DNA of 64,000 bases from Phellopilus nigrolimitatus. Lineage: Eukaryota; Basidiomycota; Agaricomycetes; Hymenochaetales; Hymenochaetaceae. The stretch lies in the NCBI GenBank assembly GCA_021029095.1, contig JAJOHG010000064.1:1-64000 (forward strand), read 5' to 3'. The notes beneath the pieces were generated by a model that saw only the letters and a list, made by a program, of their open reading frames with translations, was not told the DNA's origin and made no database searches. The translations under genes and the position numbers were made by a program. Positions 12,444 to 23,990 of this stretch are shown here, in pieces; position 1 is the stretch's first letter; every line of letters begins with the position of its first letter.

Positions 12444-14324
12444 ATGCTCTCAAAGCGTGTAGTAGCCGCCTGCGCGCGTGCGTGGATTGGCCGGGTCGCG
12501 TGCAGCTCAGGCAGCTGCATTGTCCAGCGCTTGGTGTGTCACTTCGTCGCGAACTTGCTACATGCGGACTCAAGTCGGACTCATTTTGATATCGCGTTTC
12601 TCCTTTATTTTGCTCAGGCGGACCACAGGCACCCATGTCTTGCGCTCTCAATTCCACTCCACGCATCTCTTACAAGGTTCGCGCAGCAGCCAATATTCCA
12701 CCTAGACGCGTGCTCCATGTCTTTCCCGTCATTTCATTCTAGAGGACGTCGTCAAAGTCCCTACCATGGCCGAGTCCATCTCGGAGGGCACTCTCAAGCA
12801 ATGGCAGAAGAAGGTTGGCGATGCGGTAGAGGCAGATGAAGAAATTGCGACGATTGAGACCGACAAGGTGCGTGCCGGTTGTAACCGGTCTGGGTTTCGA
12901 TTTTTGCGTCATCGAGTTCATGGCAAGGGAGGGTGAACGAGATGATAGCATATAGTGCCATAGCACGAGGCCATTTACTCTGCGACTTCCGCTTTTTCGT
13001 GCCTTGAGAGATTGTACCGTACTGACTGTCTTCCAGATCGACGTCTCGGTCAACGCGCCCAAGGCCGGCAAAATAACCGCACTTCTTGCAAAGGAGGAGG
13101 AGACTGTGTCTGTCGGACAGGATCTCTTCAAATACGAGCCTGGTGCAGCTGGGGAATGTAATATATTCATTTTTACCTTCTCCATCATGCGCTCAATATC
13201 TTTCAGCCTCACCATCGGAGCCCGCTGAGAAGCCTTCAGAAGAAAAGCCTTCAGAAGAGCCGAAAGCTGAGGAAAAACCGAAAGAGGAGCCCAAGGAGCA
13301 GCCAGCGAAGAAGGAACCCGAACCCCCTGCGCCCAAGAAGAGCGAGAAGAAGCCTGATCAGCCTGCACCCCCACCGCCTAAACCTGCGCCGAAAGCCAAA
13401 AATGGGGATAAGGCATGCGGCTGCGGCCCCGAAGGCCCCTGGGGCGCGCGGCGAGACGCGCGTGAAGATGTCGCGCATGCGGCAACGCATCGCGGAGCGG
13501 CTGAAGGAGTCAGCAGAACGCGGCAGGCGTCGCTGACGACGTTCAACGAGATTGACATGTCCTGCGCTGATGGCACTGCGTTCGAAGTACAAGGAGGGCA
13601 TTCTGAAGCAGCACGAGGTGAAGCTCGGCTTCATGAGTGCGTTCGCGCGCGCTGCGTGCCTCGCACTGAAGGAGATCCCTGCAGCGAACGCGAGCATCGA
13701 GGGCGACGAGGTTGTGTACCGCTGACTACGTCGACCTGAGCGTCGCGGTCGCGACACCGAAGGGCCTCGTCACACCCGTCGTGCGCAACGCGGAGACGAT
13801 GGGCTTCGTAGATATTGAAAAGGAGATCGCGGAACTCGGCAAGAAGGCACGTGACGGAAAGCTGTCGCTCGAGGATATGGCGGGCGGGTCCTTCACCATG
13901 TGCGTTCCCTCGCGTTTACTGAGGTCCAGGCCATCTTAACGTGTTGTTTTCAGCTCTAACGGCGGGGTCTTCGGTTCGCTTTACGGCACGCCCATCATCA
14001 ACCTGCCGCAAGCTGCCGTCCTTGGTGTGTCTGCTCATTCTTTTCAACTATGAAATATATCGCTGAATGCATGCACTCATTCTTCCACTCGGCTAGGTAT
14101 GCACACGATCAAGGAGAGGCCCGTCGTCGTCAATGGCGAGATCGTCATCCGCCCGATCATGGTCGTCGCGCTCACTTACGACCACCGTCTGCTCGACGGA
14201 CGGGATGCTGTGACCTTCCTGGGTTTGTTCTCCGCACGCATTATTTGAGTATTTCTGCTCACGAAATGATTTTACAGTCAAGGTCCGCGACTACATCGAG
14301 GACCCGCTCAAGATGCTGTTCTAG
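12444..14324 (+). CDS. KGD2: Dihydrolipoamide succinyltransferase, E2 of 2-oxoglutarate dehydrogenase
   Basis: This is the mitochondrial E2 component of the 2-oxoglutarate dehydrogenase complex, which transfers succinyl groups to CoA in the TCA cycle. The first exon [20 protein letters not shown] looks like a transit peptide. The lipoyl domain has [18 protein letters not shown] and ATIETDK (lipoyl Lys), followed by [13 protein letters not shown]. Next come a Lys/Pro/Glu-rich linker and the catalytic domain: [63 protein letters not shown] and [14 protein letters not shown] (the active-site H-x3-D-G). Reading it through requires removing one base at each of about 13395, 13512, 13525, 13562 and 13722. 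All are single extra bases in conserved coding, so assembly error is likelier than true decay. The stop is at 14322-14324. Confidence 0.88.
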
Positions 14325-14522
14325 ACTACCACTGCGATAGTATCGTCTATAATCGAATCTGCAACTGCATCGCGTCGTCACTCATACAGACCGGACGCTT
14401 TGCTTATGCGCCGTACCTACCTAATAAAACTTCCTTTTAAGCACATACATGGTATAAGTTCGAGAAATTCCGGACAGATAGAAAGACAAGGGAAAGAAGG
14501 TGGAAAGGCAGTTCAGCGCACA

Positions 14523-16295
14523 TTACTTTGAATTTGTCTCCGAGCTGGGCAACTCCGAACCGGTCTGAGTGAGAGAGGGTACGCGGTGCCGCGCGGAACC
14601 GGCCTTGTCTTTGTAGAAGACGATGTCCCCTGAGCATGAGAGCAGGAAGTCGTCAGTATCGACCTTGTACATGTAAATCGAAGAAGAAAGGAAGACCCAC
14701 CGTGCGCGTCGACATATTGGCAGTGCACGTAGTTCTCCCACAATGCACGGAAGACGGGCGTATCGCACGCGTAGTAATCTTGACCTAGCACCTCCTTGGC
14801 ATGTGCGGTCGCTTCTTCGAGGTGGTCTGCGAGGAGTGATGAGCACTCTAATTCTCATTGAAAGAAAAGACAAAAGGGAGATGCAAGGTGAAACAAGGAT
14901 AAAGACGAGGCAAAGGACGTACAGAAGGGCATCTTGGGAAAGAAGTGGTGCACGACGTGGAAGTGCGCGACGCTGTGCAGGAAGAACGCGCCCTGCCAGC
15001 CGAGGAACGCGCGGTCGACGGTCGCGAGCGCGCCGCGGCCGCGCGTCCACGCGCCCGCGCGGTAGTGCGGCACGGCCGCGTCCGTGTGCTGCAGGAACAC
15101 GATCATCATGATCCAGTGCGAGAGCAGCAGCCAGGGCACGCCGTACAGCCGCGCGGCGTGCGCGGCGGAGGAGGAGAGGCGCGTGAGCAGGACGAGCGTG
15201 GAGAGGATGCCGAGGTCCGAGAGGAGGATGGCGCCCCGCTGGGAGGGCCGGAAGAGGATGCTGTAGGCTGGGGCAGGGGGCGTGCGTGAGAGGCGTGCGG
15301 GGAGAGCTGGGGAGGGGAGCGGGGCTTACGGTCGAAGTGGTTCGTCCAGCGCGGGTAGTCGGGCTGCCCGGAGACGTTGAAGAGCAGGTACGCCTGGAAG
15401 CCGAAGGCCTGCTGGAAGAGCAGCTTCGCGAGCTGGAAGAGCGGCGTGTCCTCGACGGACTCCCAGAGCCCCGAGTCGCCGTGGCCCGCCTCGCTTTCTG
15501 CGCCTTCCTTCGAGGTGGCTTTCGTCCTAGGGACCCAGCTGGAAAGGGATGGCGTCGATAAGTGCTAGAGTCGAGATGCGGAAGAAGGAGATAGGACGCA
15601 CTGTTCGTCTTTCTCCATGTGTGCGTTGTAGCGGTGGTGCTGCCGATGCGAGTACTTCCAGCTGTAGTACGGCGTCCCGAGGAACGAGTGTAAAACCTAG
15701 CAGAGACATTTGTCTGAGGAATACAGTTCATTCCGAGTTTCTTTGATTTGCGAGACTTACGAATCCGATAGTATCGCAGGTAATTGGAGAGGACGAGAAG
15801 GCGCCGTGGCCACACTACGTGGAGATTCAAAAGTGTCCTGTAATAAAATGGAGATAAATGTGCTAACCTCGTGTGCGACGACCCATAGACCGGTGAATGT
15901 CAGACCTTGGAACCACCAACTAAAATTTATTTTTGTCAGTCAGTAAATCTTTCGGAGGTCTGAGTGAATATTACCCACTACAAACACCAAGCAAGTAAAC
16001 GTGCAGCAGAGACGTAAACGGAAAGTTCTCTCGGAGCTGAGCTGCGATACGCTCCTAAGAAATTATCGGCCTTCTGGATACCGTATGCCAGTGAAGCCGA
16101 CATGGCTGCATCTCTGGCCAGGTAGTATAGAGACCTCGACGTGTCCCTGTCAAAGCAGTGCTTGGGGATGGCATCCCTCACTTGCGAGACGGTCCTATAA
16201 ATTCGCGAGTTAATGGTATGAAAGAAAGAAAGGCACCGTACCCACCATTGGGGAGCGTTGAATGTATCCGGTCTTTCCTGGCACTTTTTGCACAT
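14523..16295 (-). CDS. Delta-12-type fatty acid desaturase
   Basis: This is a membrane-bound di-iron fatty acid desaturase resembling fungal oleate (delta-12) desaturases, which insert a second double bond into phospholipid-bound oleate in the ER. All three histidine boxes are visible: HE-CGHGAF (split by an intron), HRQHHRYNAHMEKD, and HVVHHFFPKMPF near the end. Other family blocks are VSQVRDAIPKHCFDRDTSRS in the N-terminal cytosolic part, LVVAHE, GTPYYSWKYSH, QAYLLFNVSGQPDYPRWTNH and FLQHTDAAVPHYR. The protein ends DIVFYKDKAG to TAA at 14523. The chosen ATG at 16295 gives MCKKCQERPDTFNAPQW; an upstream start or exon is possible. It is convergent with the E2 gene, with a 198-base spacer. Confidence 0.87.
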
Positions 16296-17112
16296 TTTCT
16301 GGTGGGACGAGGACAAAGGGGGAGTTCCTACGGGCGTCTCGAAGGGACTTTCGTCTTGTCTTGAAATTTCAGATCAAAGATTTCGACTCCCTTCCCAAGC
16401 GGCAATCTCAGAGCATGATGTAAATGTTGTTTTTTTCCTAAAAGCCCCGCTAGAGTTATCTTTCAAGTGATAGATCTAGAGTTGCTTTGATTGAAGTTTG
16501 GGTGAAGCTTGACCTGGAGATATGGGCTGGTGTGAGAAACCCCAGAGACTTCTGTCACTTGAGAAACTGCGACCATCAGCTTCCCCAGGCTCATTGACCA
16601 AAAGGCCGAGGAAGTCGGCTCCAGTATAGCTTCTGAGTTCGTTTCGCAGTACGTTGAATAAAGCGGGAGCGAGTGAGAGTAGAAGGAGACGAAGTGTACA
16701 AAAATGTGGTTAGAAGAATGATCCCATCTTTTCAAGTCAACAAAATTAAAGTGTTCGGGGTCCCGGGCCTACTCAGTACATCCGGATTTGATCAACTGCG
16801 TGCTACCTTCCTCCGTGACGCCTGAGATCTCAAAAAATGTCCAGCGCAAGATCGAGCTTCTTATTGAAAATTCAGATTTTCCGAAATTTCAAAAAGCACT
16901 GGTCGGTCATCGCGGACTTTTCATCTGCTTGTTGCCGGCTGTCGTGTCTGCATCCTGGTTTCCTGATACAATCACCTTCCCTCGTATTTGGGCATACGGA
17001 AATCACCGGTAGCTCTCATACATGAAAGCGAACAAATGCTTAGTCTGTATACTAACTCACCGCACTTCAGGCGGTCAGGCTGGCGTGATGAACCGAGGTC
17101 ACCGCATTTTTT
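16296..17112. other. Intergenic, no gene recognised
   Basis: This lies upstream of the desaturase and between divergent genes. Short reading frames on both strands show no family motif. It presumably carries the desaturase promoter. Confidence 0.35.
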
Positions 17113-17424
17113 CAACGCCGATCTGTCGCCATATTCACATACGTGTTGGCATAGCTGGTCGACAGGAATCGTGATTCATGAGATGTAGACGCCTTTCTTG
17201 GCTATGCACGTTCGGCCGCTGCGGACATGTGTTGCGCCGTAAACGACGTTAGGCAGCGTCTGCACAGGTACGTTCGGGACACTTGTGAAGTCTGCCGGAT
17301 TATCTTGCCTGGTCACATCCACGTTCGACGGCCAGCGTATTATTTCTCCCTCAAATTCCAACGCTAATAACGAGCCACAACTAGCTGGCTCTTAAGCTGG
17401 CTGTTGTTGTTCCCAGGGACTGCT
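17113..17424 (+). repeat. MFS 5' flank, duplicated at about 25490-25773
   Basis: The stretch beginning TTCAACGCCGAT and ending just before the transporter start is recognisable, with substitutions and small indels, in inverted orientation at about 25490-25773. Shared blocks include GGAATCGTGATTCATGAGAT and GTTCGGCCGCTGCG. The duplication that made the pseudogene at 23990-25500 therefore carried the promoter region as well. Confidence 0.7.
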
Positions 17425-19828
17425 ATGCTACAGGGAAAAGAAGAATCAGAACATTCCGCTCCTGCGTCTCCTCCTAGTAGCTCTATTGAAAATCTGGCTT
17501 CTCACACGAGTTCTCCGGGAACCAACGAAAAACAAACGCTTGAAACACCTCACCAGCACAGAGGAACGGCGTTCTGGGCCATAATTCTTGTCATCAATGC
17601 CACTTATTTCATTGCCCTGCTCGAGACCGTGCGTATTCAGCTGCAATCTAGATTCGCGATTTTATCTCCACCGTTGTGTAGTCTAATACTGTATTAAACT
17701 TACTGTTGCACCCCTGCAGAGCTCGATATCGACGGCTTTACCGACAATCATCGACGATCTGCACGGAACTGAGTTCGTATGGGCCGGCTCGGCGTATAAC
17801 ATAGCGGCGACCGCGTTCATGCCGACGACGGGTGGGATGGCTCAAGTTCGTTCGTTCAGCTCCGACCTTCGAGTCTATACATCACGTATTCGATTTTACA
17901 GGCCTTCGGCAGGCGGCCAGTCATGCTTGCTTCTCTTCTTCTCTTTTCCTTGGGCAGCGCCATGTGTGGAGCTGCCCCTTCCGACATAGTTCTCGTCGCA
18001 GGACGTGGTACGCTTGCTTCTTTGCGTTTGCTAAAACTGCGGCTAAACCGCCCGAATTTAGCTGTCCAGGGAGCGGGAGGCGCGGGCCTCTTTTCGATGG
18101 CGAATATCGTCCTTTCGGATATCGTGCCGCTCAATGAACGCGGGGCGTTCAATGGGCTATTACAGTTGTAAGGAGGTTCAACTACGCGCGATCCAATCCG
18201 AGCTTTAAATTCTTTCTCTTTTTCTTTTCCGATCTTCAAGGACATGGTGTGTCGCAGCAGGGATTGGGCCTGCTGTCGGAGGTGCACTCGCGCAGAATGG
18301 CGCTTGGAGATGGCTTTTCTGTAAGTAAAGCCTGAGATGCGCAACACTTACACAAATTGATTACTCGTTCTTCTCTTTCACTTATAGATTTAAACCTCCC
18401 AATCACTGGCATAACGGCGGTCCTTGTGTTACTATTCATGCGTCTGAAGACCCCCGAAGGTGATTTCAGCGAGAAGATAAAGCGGATAGACATGATGTTC
18501 GTGATGATGAAATATCTATATATTTTCACGAATGTAATGGTCTAAACGTCCTGATTTAGAGGAACCTTCCTTGTTATGTCGAGCACGTGCTCCCTCGCCA
18601 TAGCTCTGACCTGGGGCGGCGCAGTCTTCCATGGTCGTCTCCGCGCGTTCTTGTTCCCCTTATATTTGGCGCACTCGGACTGGTCGGGTTTTTGTTCTAC
18701 GAGGCTCTGTTGGCAGAATTTCCTTTGGTATGTTTTTGTCGGATCTTTGTCTTTTATGCTATCCTTAACTATAAATCCGTCAGGTCCCGATCCGCCTTTT
18801 CTCGAACCGGACAAGTCTCAGCGGGCAAGTCTGCTCGTGTTGATTTATTTAAGTCACCGTTATATTTATTTATTTATCTGCTAGCTATCTCCAGAACTTC
18901 ATCGTTCCTATCCCCTTCACTGCACTCGTCTGTGCGTAAATGATCACTTTGTACAATTCAGTATCTCTTATCCGCCTTACTACAGTCTACCTCCCGATCT
19001 ACTTCCAAGCATGCAAGGGCTTCTCGCCGCTGCACACGGGCACCACGTTCTTCGCGCTGGCGTTCTCCGTCGCGCCCGTCTCCATCATCACCGGGCTGAC
19101 GGTGCAGAAGCTCGGGCGCTACCGCCCGCAGCTGTGGTTCGGCTGGGCGCTCACGATCCCGTGCTCGTGCTGCTGGGGACCACGGGCGTCGACACGCCCG
19201 TGAAAAACGTCGTGGGATTCCAGATCCTCGCGGGCGTCGCGTTTGGGATCGTATTCTCGGCGTCGTACTTCCCCGTGCTCGCGCCGCTGTCGGCCGCGTC
19301 GATCGCGCCCGCCCTCGCGTTCTTCGCGTTCTTGCGGCAGTTCGGGCAGGTGCGTGTGTCCTTCTATTTGTTCTTTTTCTTTACTGATAAATTGAGAACG
19401 GGCCGTAAAAGATCTGGGCGATCACCGTCGCGGGGTCCGTCCTGCAGAACGTGCTCTCGCACAAGCTGCCGCCGGACTTCGCAGGGTCGGCGGGCGGCAG
19501 CGGCGGCGGCAGCGCGGACATCGCGTTCTCCGTGATCCCCGCGCTCGCGACGACGCGCGAGCCGCTGCTCGGCGAGATCCAGCGCGCGTTCGCGGAGGGC
19601 CTGCAGCTCGCGTGGCGCGTGCTCGCGGGGTTCTGCGCGCTCGGCCTGCTCGCGTCGCTCCTCATGGAGGGCCTGCCGCTGCACACGACGACGGACAAGA
19701 ATTGGGGCCTGGAGGAGCGCGAGAAGGCGCGCGGACGGGGCGCGTCTGGGGAGGCGGAGGCAGAGGCGGGGGCCGGACGGACTGAGGAGCATGAGCTTGA
19801 GGAGGCTCGGCCGGTTTCTGTTGAGTGA
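17425..19828 (+). CDS. MFS transporter (drug:H+ antiporter type, 14-helix-like)
   Basis: This is a plasma-membrane exporter of the major facilitator superfamily. The cytosolic N-terminus MLQGKEESEHSAPASPPSSS precedes helix 1 (AFWAIILVINATYFIALLET). SSISTALPTIIDDLHG follows, then VWAGSAYNIAATAFMPTTGG, the loop FGRRPVM, GSAMCGAA, VQGAGGAGLFSMANIVLSD, TWCVAAGIGPAVGGALAQ-GAWRWLF (the DHA2-like motif C region) and NLPITGITAVLVLLF. Later helices include TVYLPIYFQACKGFSPLHTG and FGIVFSASYFPVLAP. The acidic C-terminal tail ends at 19828. Two frame breaks were seen, near 18629 (one base missing before PWSSPRVL) and near 19150-19165. An inverted partial copy lies at 23990-25500. The substrate is unknown. 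Confidence 0.8.
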
Positions 19829-21619
19829 GGCTGATGGGATTCGAATATGGTGTTTGGGAGTTCGTCGGCGACTTGACTTTATTTTGCGCACGCGTAACTT
19901 ATTTCGTTTTTTTTTTCTTTTTGGAGGCAATCGATAGCACTTAAGAGTTAACCTTTCTTTAGCTTGCACTTTGCGAGCGTTCTTTTCGTCGAAATCATAT
20001 AAACAACCTGGGTCTCGTGAAGCCGTACATTATGACGCGGGTTAAATACTGACTACTACTTCAGATTCTTCTAAACACCGCGAGGATACCACATTCATTG
20101 ATCTTCCTATACATACAGAATCCACCAGAGACGAAGTCCGTCACTATGCAAAGACAACGACGAGCGTGAATTTCAAAATGCCCTTCATAATTACTCAGAA
20201 GTATAGACTGCATACTGGGGTTAAACCGAGATTTATCAGCAAGCAGATGATGATAATGCAAATCAGTATTCGTTAAAAACATGTACGATGGCGCCTCGAC
20301 AGGAAAAAGAAAGTCTGCAGAAGCGATCCGATTTAGCTGGCTATATTACACTTCTTTCTGCACCAACCCTCGTTCAAACAGCATCGCGCAAACCTCTTTA
20401 GCAAGACCTTGATTGGTCTTTGCAAGCAATGTGTGAGCCGAACATTCCGCTTCGCACTCCAGACGCATGTCTGCGGCGATGCACCGCCCGCCGAATCCAG
20501 ATCGTTAGTTTCCTGCGCGCGTCCATGATCAAAAATCTATAATGGTCCGCTGTGTCGACTTGACCAGGAAGCACACGGCACCGGCGACATGGTCGTTCGT
20601 GAGTTTATCTATACCCTATACCTGTACTGGAGGGAGGGAATGAACAGTGGTGTCGGGCACACCTGCGTCCACCCGGCGGGTGCATTCAGGCTCAGGCAGG
20701 CAGCGCGGCACGCCCTCTTCGGGACGCGTATCCGTGCCCGCGGATATGCCCCGCCCGCGTCTTTCCGGAAAGCCATCTGCGTCCTCAGACGTCAGATTAA
20801 AGACTCGCGACGTCAGTCTCCGAGAGTCCGCTCGAGTGCCATTAGAAAGAGAAAAATCGCTGATCGGCGGTTGCGAGACGCAAGAGTACATGTAGAGGCT
20901 GACTTTGATTTGGCAGGACTCGTTGACGGAGAGGAACATCTGCAAGCCATATGTAGACAGTGTTATCACTGGAACCAGGCGTGATGTGCCGCCCTTCGGG
21001 AGAGAAGGAAAGCGAGGAGACCTGATCAAATAGTCATTTGAGTTGCTTGGCAGTTCAAATGCGTATGGCCTTGATGTGGTGATGAGAAACACACGATTGC
21101 GCGTTGGCGCGAACTTGGACGAGAAACGGTGGTGGTCAAAGTAAGTAAGCTGAGATTGTATGATGATGTGGTTTGTCACCGCGCAAGATGTACGGCCAAG
21201 ATGACACAAACGCGTCAAGTCAGAAAAGTCAGCGCGTCCAGGCAAATACCACGTGATTACGTGTCGATGCCATGCTCGTGAAATTCCACTTATGTCCGTA
21301 AGTTTACAGGGGATTATACATGTACTTATAACCTGCTCGGTTTCTAGCTTGCTCAAGTCATCAATAAAATCACAGCGCACTTCCTATTTTTTTCGAATTT
21401 GTTTGAGAGCGTGAGGGAGTTGACGGTCATGGGGTCGGCGACTCGGTGATCGACTGTCGAATACCCGACACCGGTAATTGCAGACATGCGTGCGCGCGCG
21501 CCAAGTTGCTGATGAAAGTCAATCGGTCAAGAGCCACTCAGCTCCCCACAGTATAAAGCAACGCTGACCCGCCTGTGACCTCACCCACACCCCTCCCATC
21601 CATCCAGCTTTCCGAAGCC
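19829..21619. other. Mostly unassigned region with coding-like minus-strand pieces
   Basis: A minus-strand exon-like stretch ending in TAA at 20346 encodes MRLECEAECSAHTLL and GLAKEVCAMLFERGLVQKEV. An upstream piece near 20520-20600 reads DHVAGAVCFLVKSTQRTIID, faintly like the end of a short-chain dehydrogenase. A 254-codon open minus-strand frame at 20616-21380 has no family I recognise and may be chance. These pieces could be exons of one unrecognised or decayed minus-strand gene. The last 200 bases are the promoter of the reductase that starts at 21620. Confidence 0.35.
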
Positions 21620-23312
21620 ATGGCACCCGCAACCATCAAGCAAATCGTGCTCGCCGAGCGCCCGACGGCGCACATCCTCCCGACGACGTTCCGCACGGAG
21701 GTCGTGCCGTACCCGGCCCCGGGCGCCGCGCAGGTCGTCGTGAAGGTCGAGTACCTCTCCATGGAGCCCGCGATGCGCGGCTGGCTGAAGGACGCGCGCA
21801 GCTACATCCCGCCGGGTGCGCCCCGCTCTGCCCTTTTCATGGGAACAGCTGAAAAGCGTTGCTGATCTTATCTTGTACTTGTATGTGTCCGGACGTTTAT
21901 AGTGCAGATCGGCGAGGTCATGCGCGCGATGGGCCTGGGCACGGTCGTTGAAGCGGGGAAGGACGCGAAGTTCAAGGTCGGGGACACCCTGATAGGCGGC
22001 TTCGGTGAGCTCTGCTTTCGTCGCGCGCGCGCGCACAGCAGATCAATGAAACGCGCATCCAGGCTGGGCAGAGTACAGGCTCATGGACGACAGCGCGCCG
22101 AGGCTGGAGAAGGTCGAGTGCGTTCTGCTGTATGTTTCGAAGCCGATTCCCGCGTTTTCTGAAAATCGCAAATGCAGAGTCCCCCCGAAGGCCGAGCTCC
22201 TGGACCTCCTCGGGGTTCTGGGTCTTTCAGGTATGTACAAGCACGCCAACATCTCTCCCGAGCGCTATGCTGACACTGACACTTCTTCTCCGTCCTGTCC
22301 TCCAAGGCCTGACCGCCTACTTCGTGCGTCCCCCGCCCCCATCCATCTGCGCCGTTTCCCCCTCTCACCGACCGCTCCACAGGGCCTCCTCGACGTCGGC
22401 AAGGTCCAGGCCGGCGAGACGCTCGTCGTCTCGGGCGCGGGGGGCGCCGTCGGCTCCGTCGCGTGCCAGCTCGGCAAGCTGCGCGGCGCGCGCGTCGTCG
22501 GCCTCGCGGGCTCGGACGACAAGTGCCGCTGGCTCGAGGCCGAGCTCGGCGTCGACCGCGCGCTCAACTACAAGAGCGACGCGTTTCGCGCGGAGTTTAG
22601 GGAGGCCGTGGGTTACCTGGATGTGTTCTTCGATAATGTTGGCGGGGAGATCCTCGACTTTGCGCTGACGCGCCTGAACAAGGGCGCGCGGATCGCGCTC
22701 TGCGGTGGGTGACCCTTTTTTTTTTTGCGTTCTTTCACGGAGGACTGATTATTTTTTATTTTTGCCCTTGCTGTCGCGCAGGCGCAATCTCTGACTACAG
22801 TACGCCCCGTCTCTTTCTCCTCTCCTCTCCTCCCCCCCAACCTAACTGTCCGCGCCCGCTCTCCAAGACAAAGAAAAGCCCGCCGGGCTCACGAACTACC
22901 TCTCGCTCATCGGGCAGCGCGCCAAGCTGGAGGGCTTCATCGTGTACGCGCCCCCCCCCCCCCCCCTCCCTTCTCTTCCCCCTCTCTTCCCCCTTATATA
23001 TAATATAATACAATACTCACGCGCACGCGCCCCGCCCAGGCTCGACTACGCGGCGCAGTGGCCCGCGGCGGCGGCGGAGATGGCGGGCTGGCTCGCGGAC
23101 GGCTCGCTCAAGCGCAAGTTCACCGTCGTGCCGGGCCTCGCGCGCGCGACGGACGCGCTGGGCATGCTCTTCACGGGCGGGAACACCGGCAAGACGTGCG
23201 TTTGCTTTCTTTTTTTTTTTTTTTTTCTGCTTGAGAGCTGATGGCGCCTTTGTGCAGGGTCGTGAAGGTATGGGCGGACGCGGACGCGGATGCGGCGCCG
23301 AGCAAGCTGTGA
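21620..23312 (+). CDS. Zinc-free medium-chain NADP(H) reductase with SKL peroxisomal signal
   Basis: This is an alkenal/one or prostaglandin-reductase-like member of the medium-chain dehydrogenase/reductase family, which reduces alpha,beta-unsaturated carbonyls with NADPH. The start at 21620 gives MAPATIKQIVLAERPTAHIL. Family blocks follow: VEYLSMEPAMRGWLKD, IGEVMRAMGLGTVVEAG, FKVGDTLIGGF, GLLDVGKVQAGETLVVSGAG with GAVGSVACQLGK (the nucleotide-binding GAGGAVG), FFDNVGGEILDFAL, AISDY and LTNYLSLIGQRAKLEGFIV. The catalytic zinc ligands of alcohol dehydrogenases are absent. The last codons encode APSKL and then TGA, a PTS1. Seven to eight short introns are inferred, one with a C17-type homopolymer. 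It sits between the MFS gene and its inverted broken copy. Confidence 0.85.
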
Positions 23313-23730
23313 CCGCCCGTGCCTTTTTGTTGGTCGGGGGAATGAAAATGCGTGACGAGCGAGAGGCCATGTAACTACTAGTGAAATCGTGTATTCATTC
23401 AGCATCTGAAAAAAATTATAAAGTTGTACCACGATAGAAAGCCAAACGATCGTGAAAGGTGACGAATGAAGTTGTTCTCCTCCGCCAATGTACGGGGTGT
23501 ACAGTAAAGGTTTCTTGAGACACGAGAATAGGCGACGTGGCGAGGACGAGCTCGGGGTGCGCGAATATAGCTTTTTTTTTACAAGTCTGAGCCTCGATCT
23601 CTATCAATTAAATTAGAGTGTCAAACAACATAAGTCAAGAAGATACACAAGCCAAGAAGTATTAGAGAGGATAACTAGCTGTCCTCCTCGCTCACCAGAC
23701 CACCGGGCATGAAAAAAAAAAACCCTCCAA
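23313..23730. other. Spacer between convergent gene and pseudogene
   Basis: I see no gene here. It contains the 3' end region of the reductase and of the chimeric pseudogene, and several A or T homopolymers. Confidence 0.35.
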
Positions 23731-23990
23731 TTAGACGACGCCCTCGGGCTTCTCGAACGAGACCGTGACAGGCGGGCCGTACGCGTAGACCTTGCCCTCC
23801 TACACATTCCCAATAAACAAATAAATAAAAAAAAACAGTTCAGAACCCGCGCGTCGAACAACGTGAAGGAAACCCACCGCCAATGCGTTCATCTCCGTCG
23901 TCGAGTCCGCCGCCGACATCGCTATACCAGAAACCAGAGTCCCGCTCTGATTCAGGGAAAAGAAAAGAAAAGAAAAGAAAAGAAAAGCAG
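23731..23990 (-). pseudogene. 3' fragment of a DUF6534 gene (two last exons)
   Basis: The minus strand reads SGTLVSGIAMSAADSTTEMN, an intron, then EGKVYAYGPPVTVSFEKPEG and TAA. This is almost the same as the last two exons of the DUF6534 gene at 34298-36525 (SGTLVPGKAMSAAGSTTEMN and ENKVYAYGPPVTVSFEKPEG). The preceding intron ends in a (TTTTC)n tract at 23958-23987 like the one at 36267-36301. No other DUF6534 exon is present; immediately beyond the tract the sequence becomes MFS. Confidence 0.8.
23958..23987 (+). repeat. (AAAAG)n microsatellite at duplication breakpoint
   Basis: This is a pure pentamer tract lying at the join between the DUF6534-derived and MFS-derived halves of the chimeric pseudogene. 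The same repeat, in the opposite orientation, sits in the intact DUF6534 gene at 36267-36301. Confidence 0.9.

Noticed and set aside
20616..21380. 254-codon open frame on the minus strand
   Set aside because: No recognisable domain, and no codon pattern beyond chance openness; adjacent frames look equally plausible. It was left inside an unassigned region.
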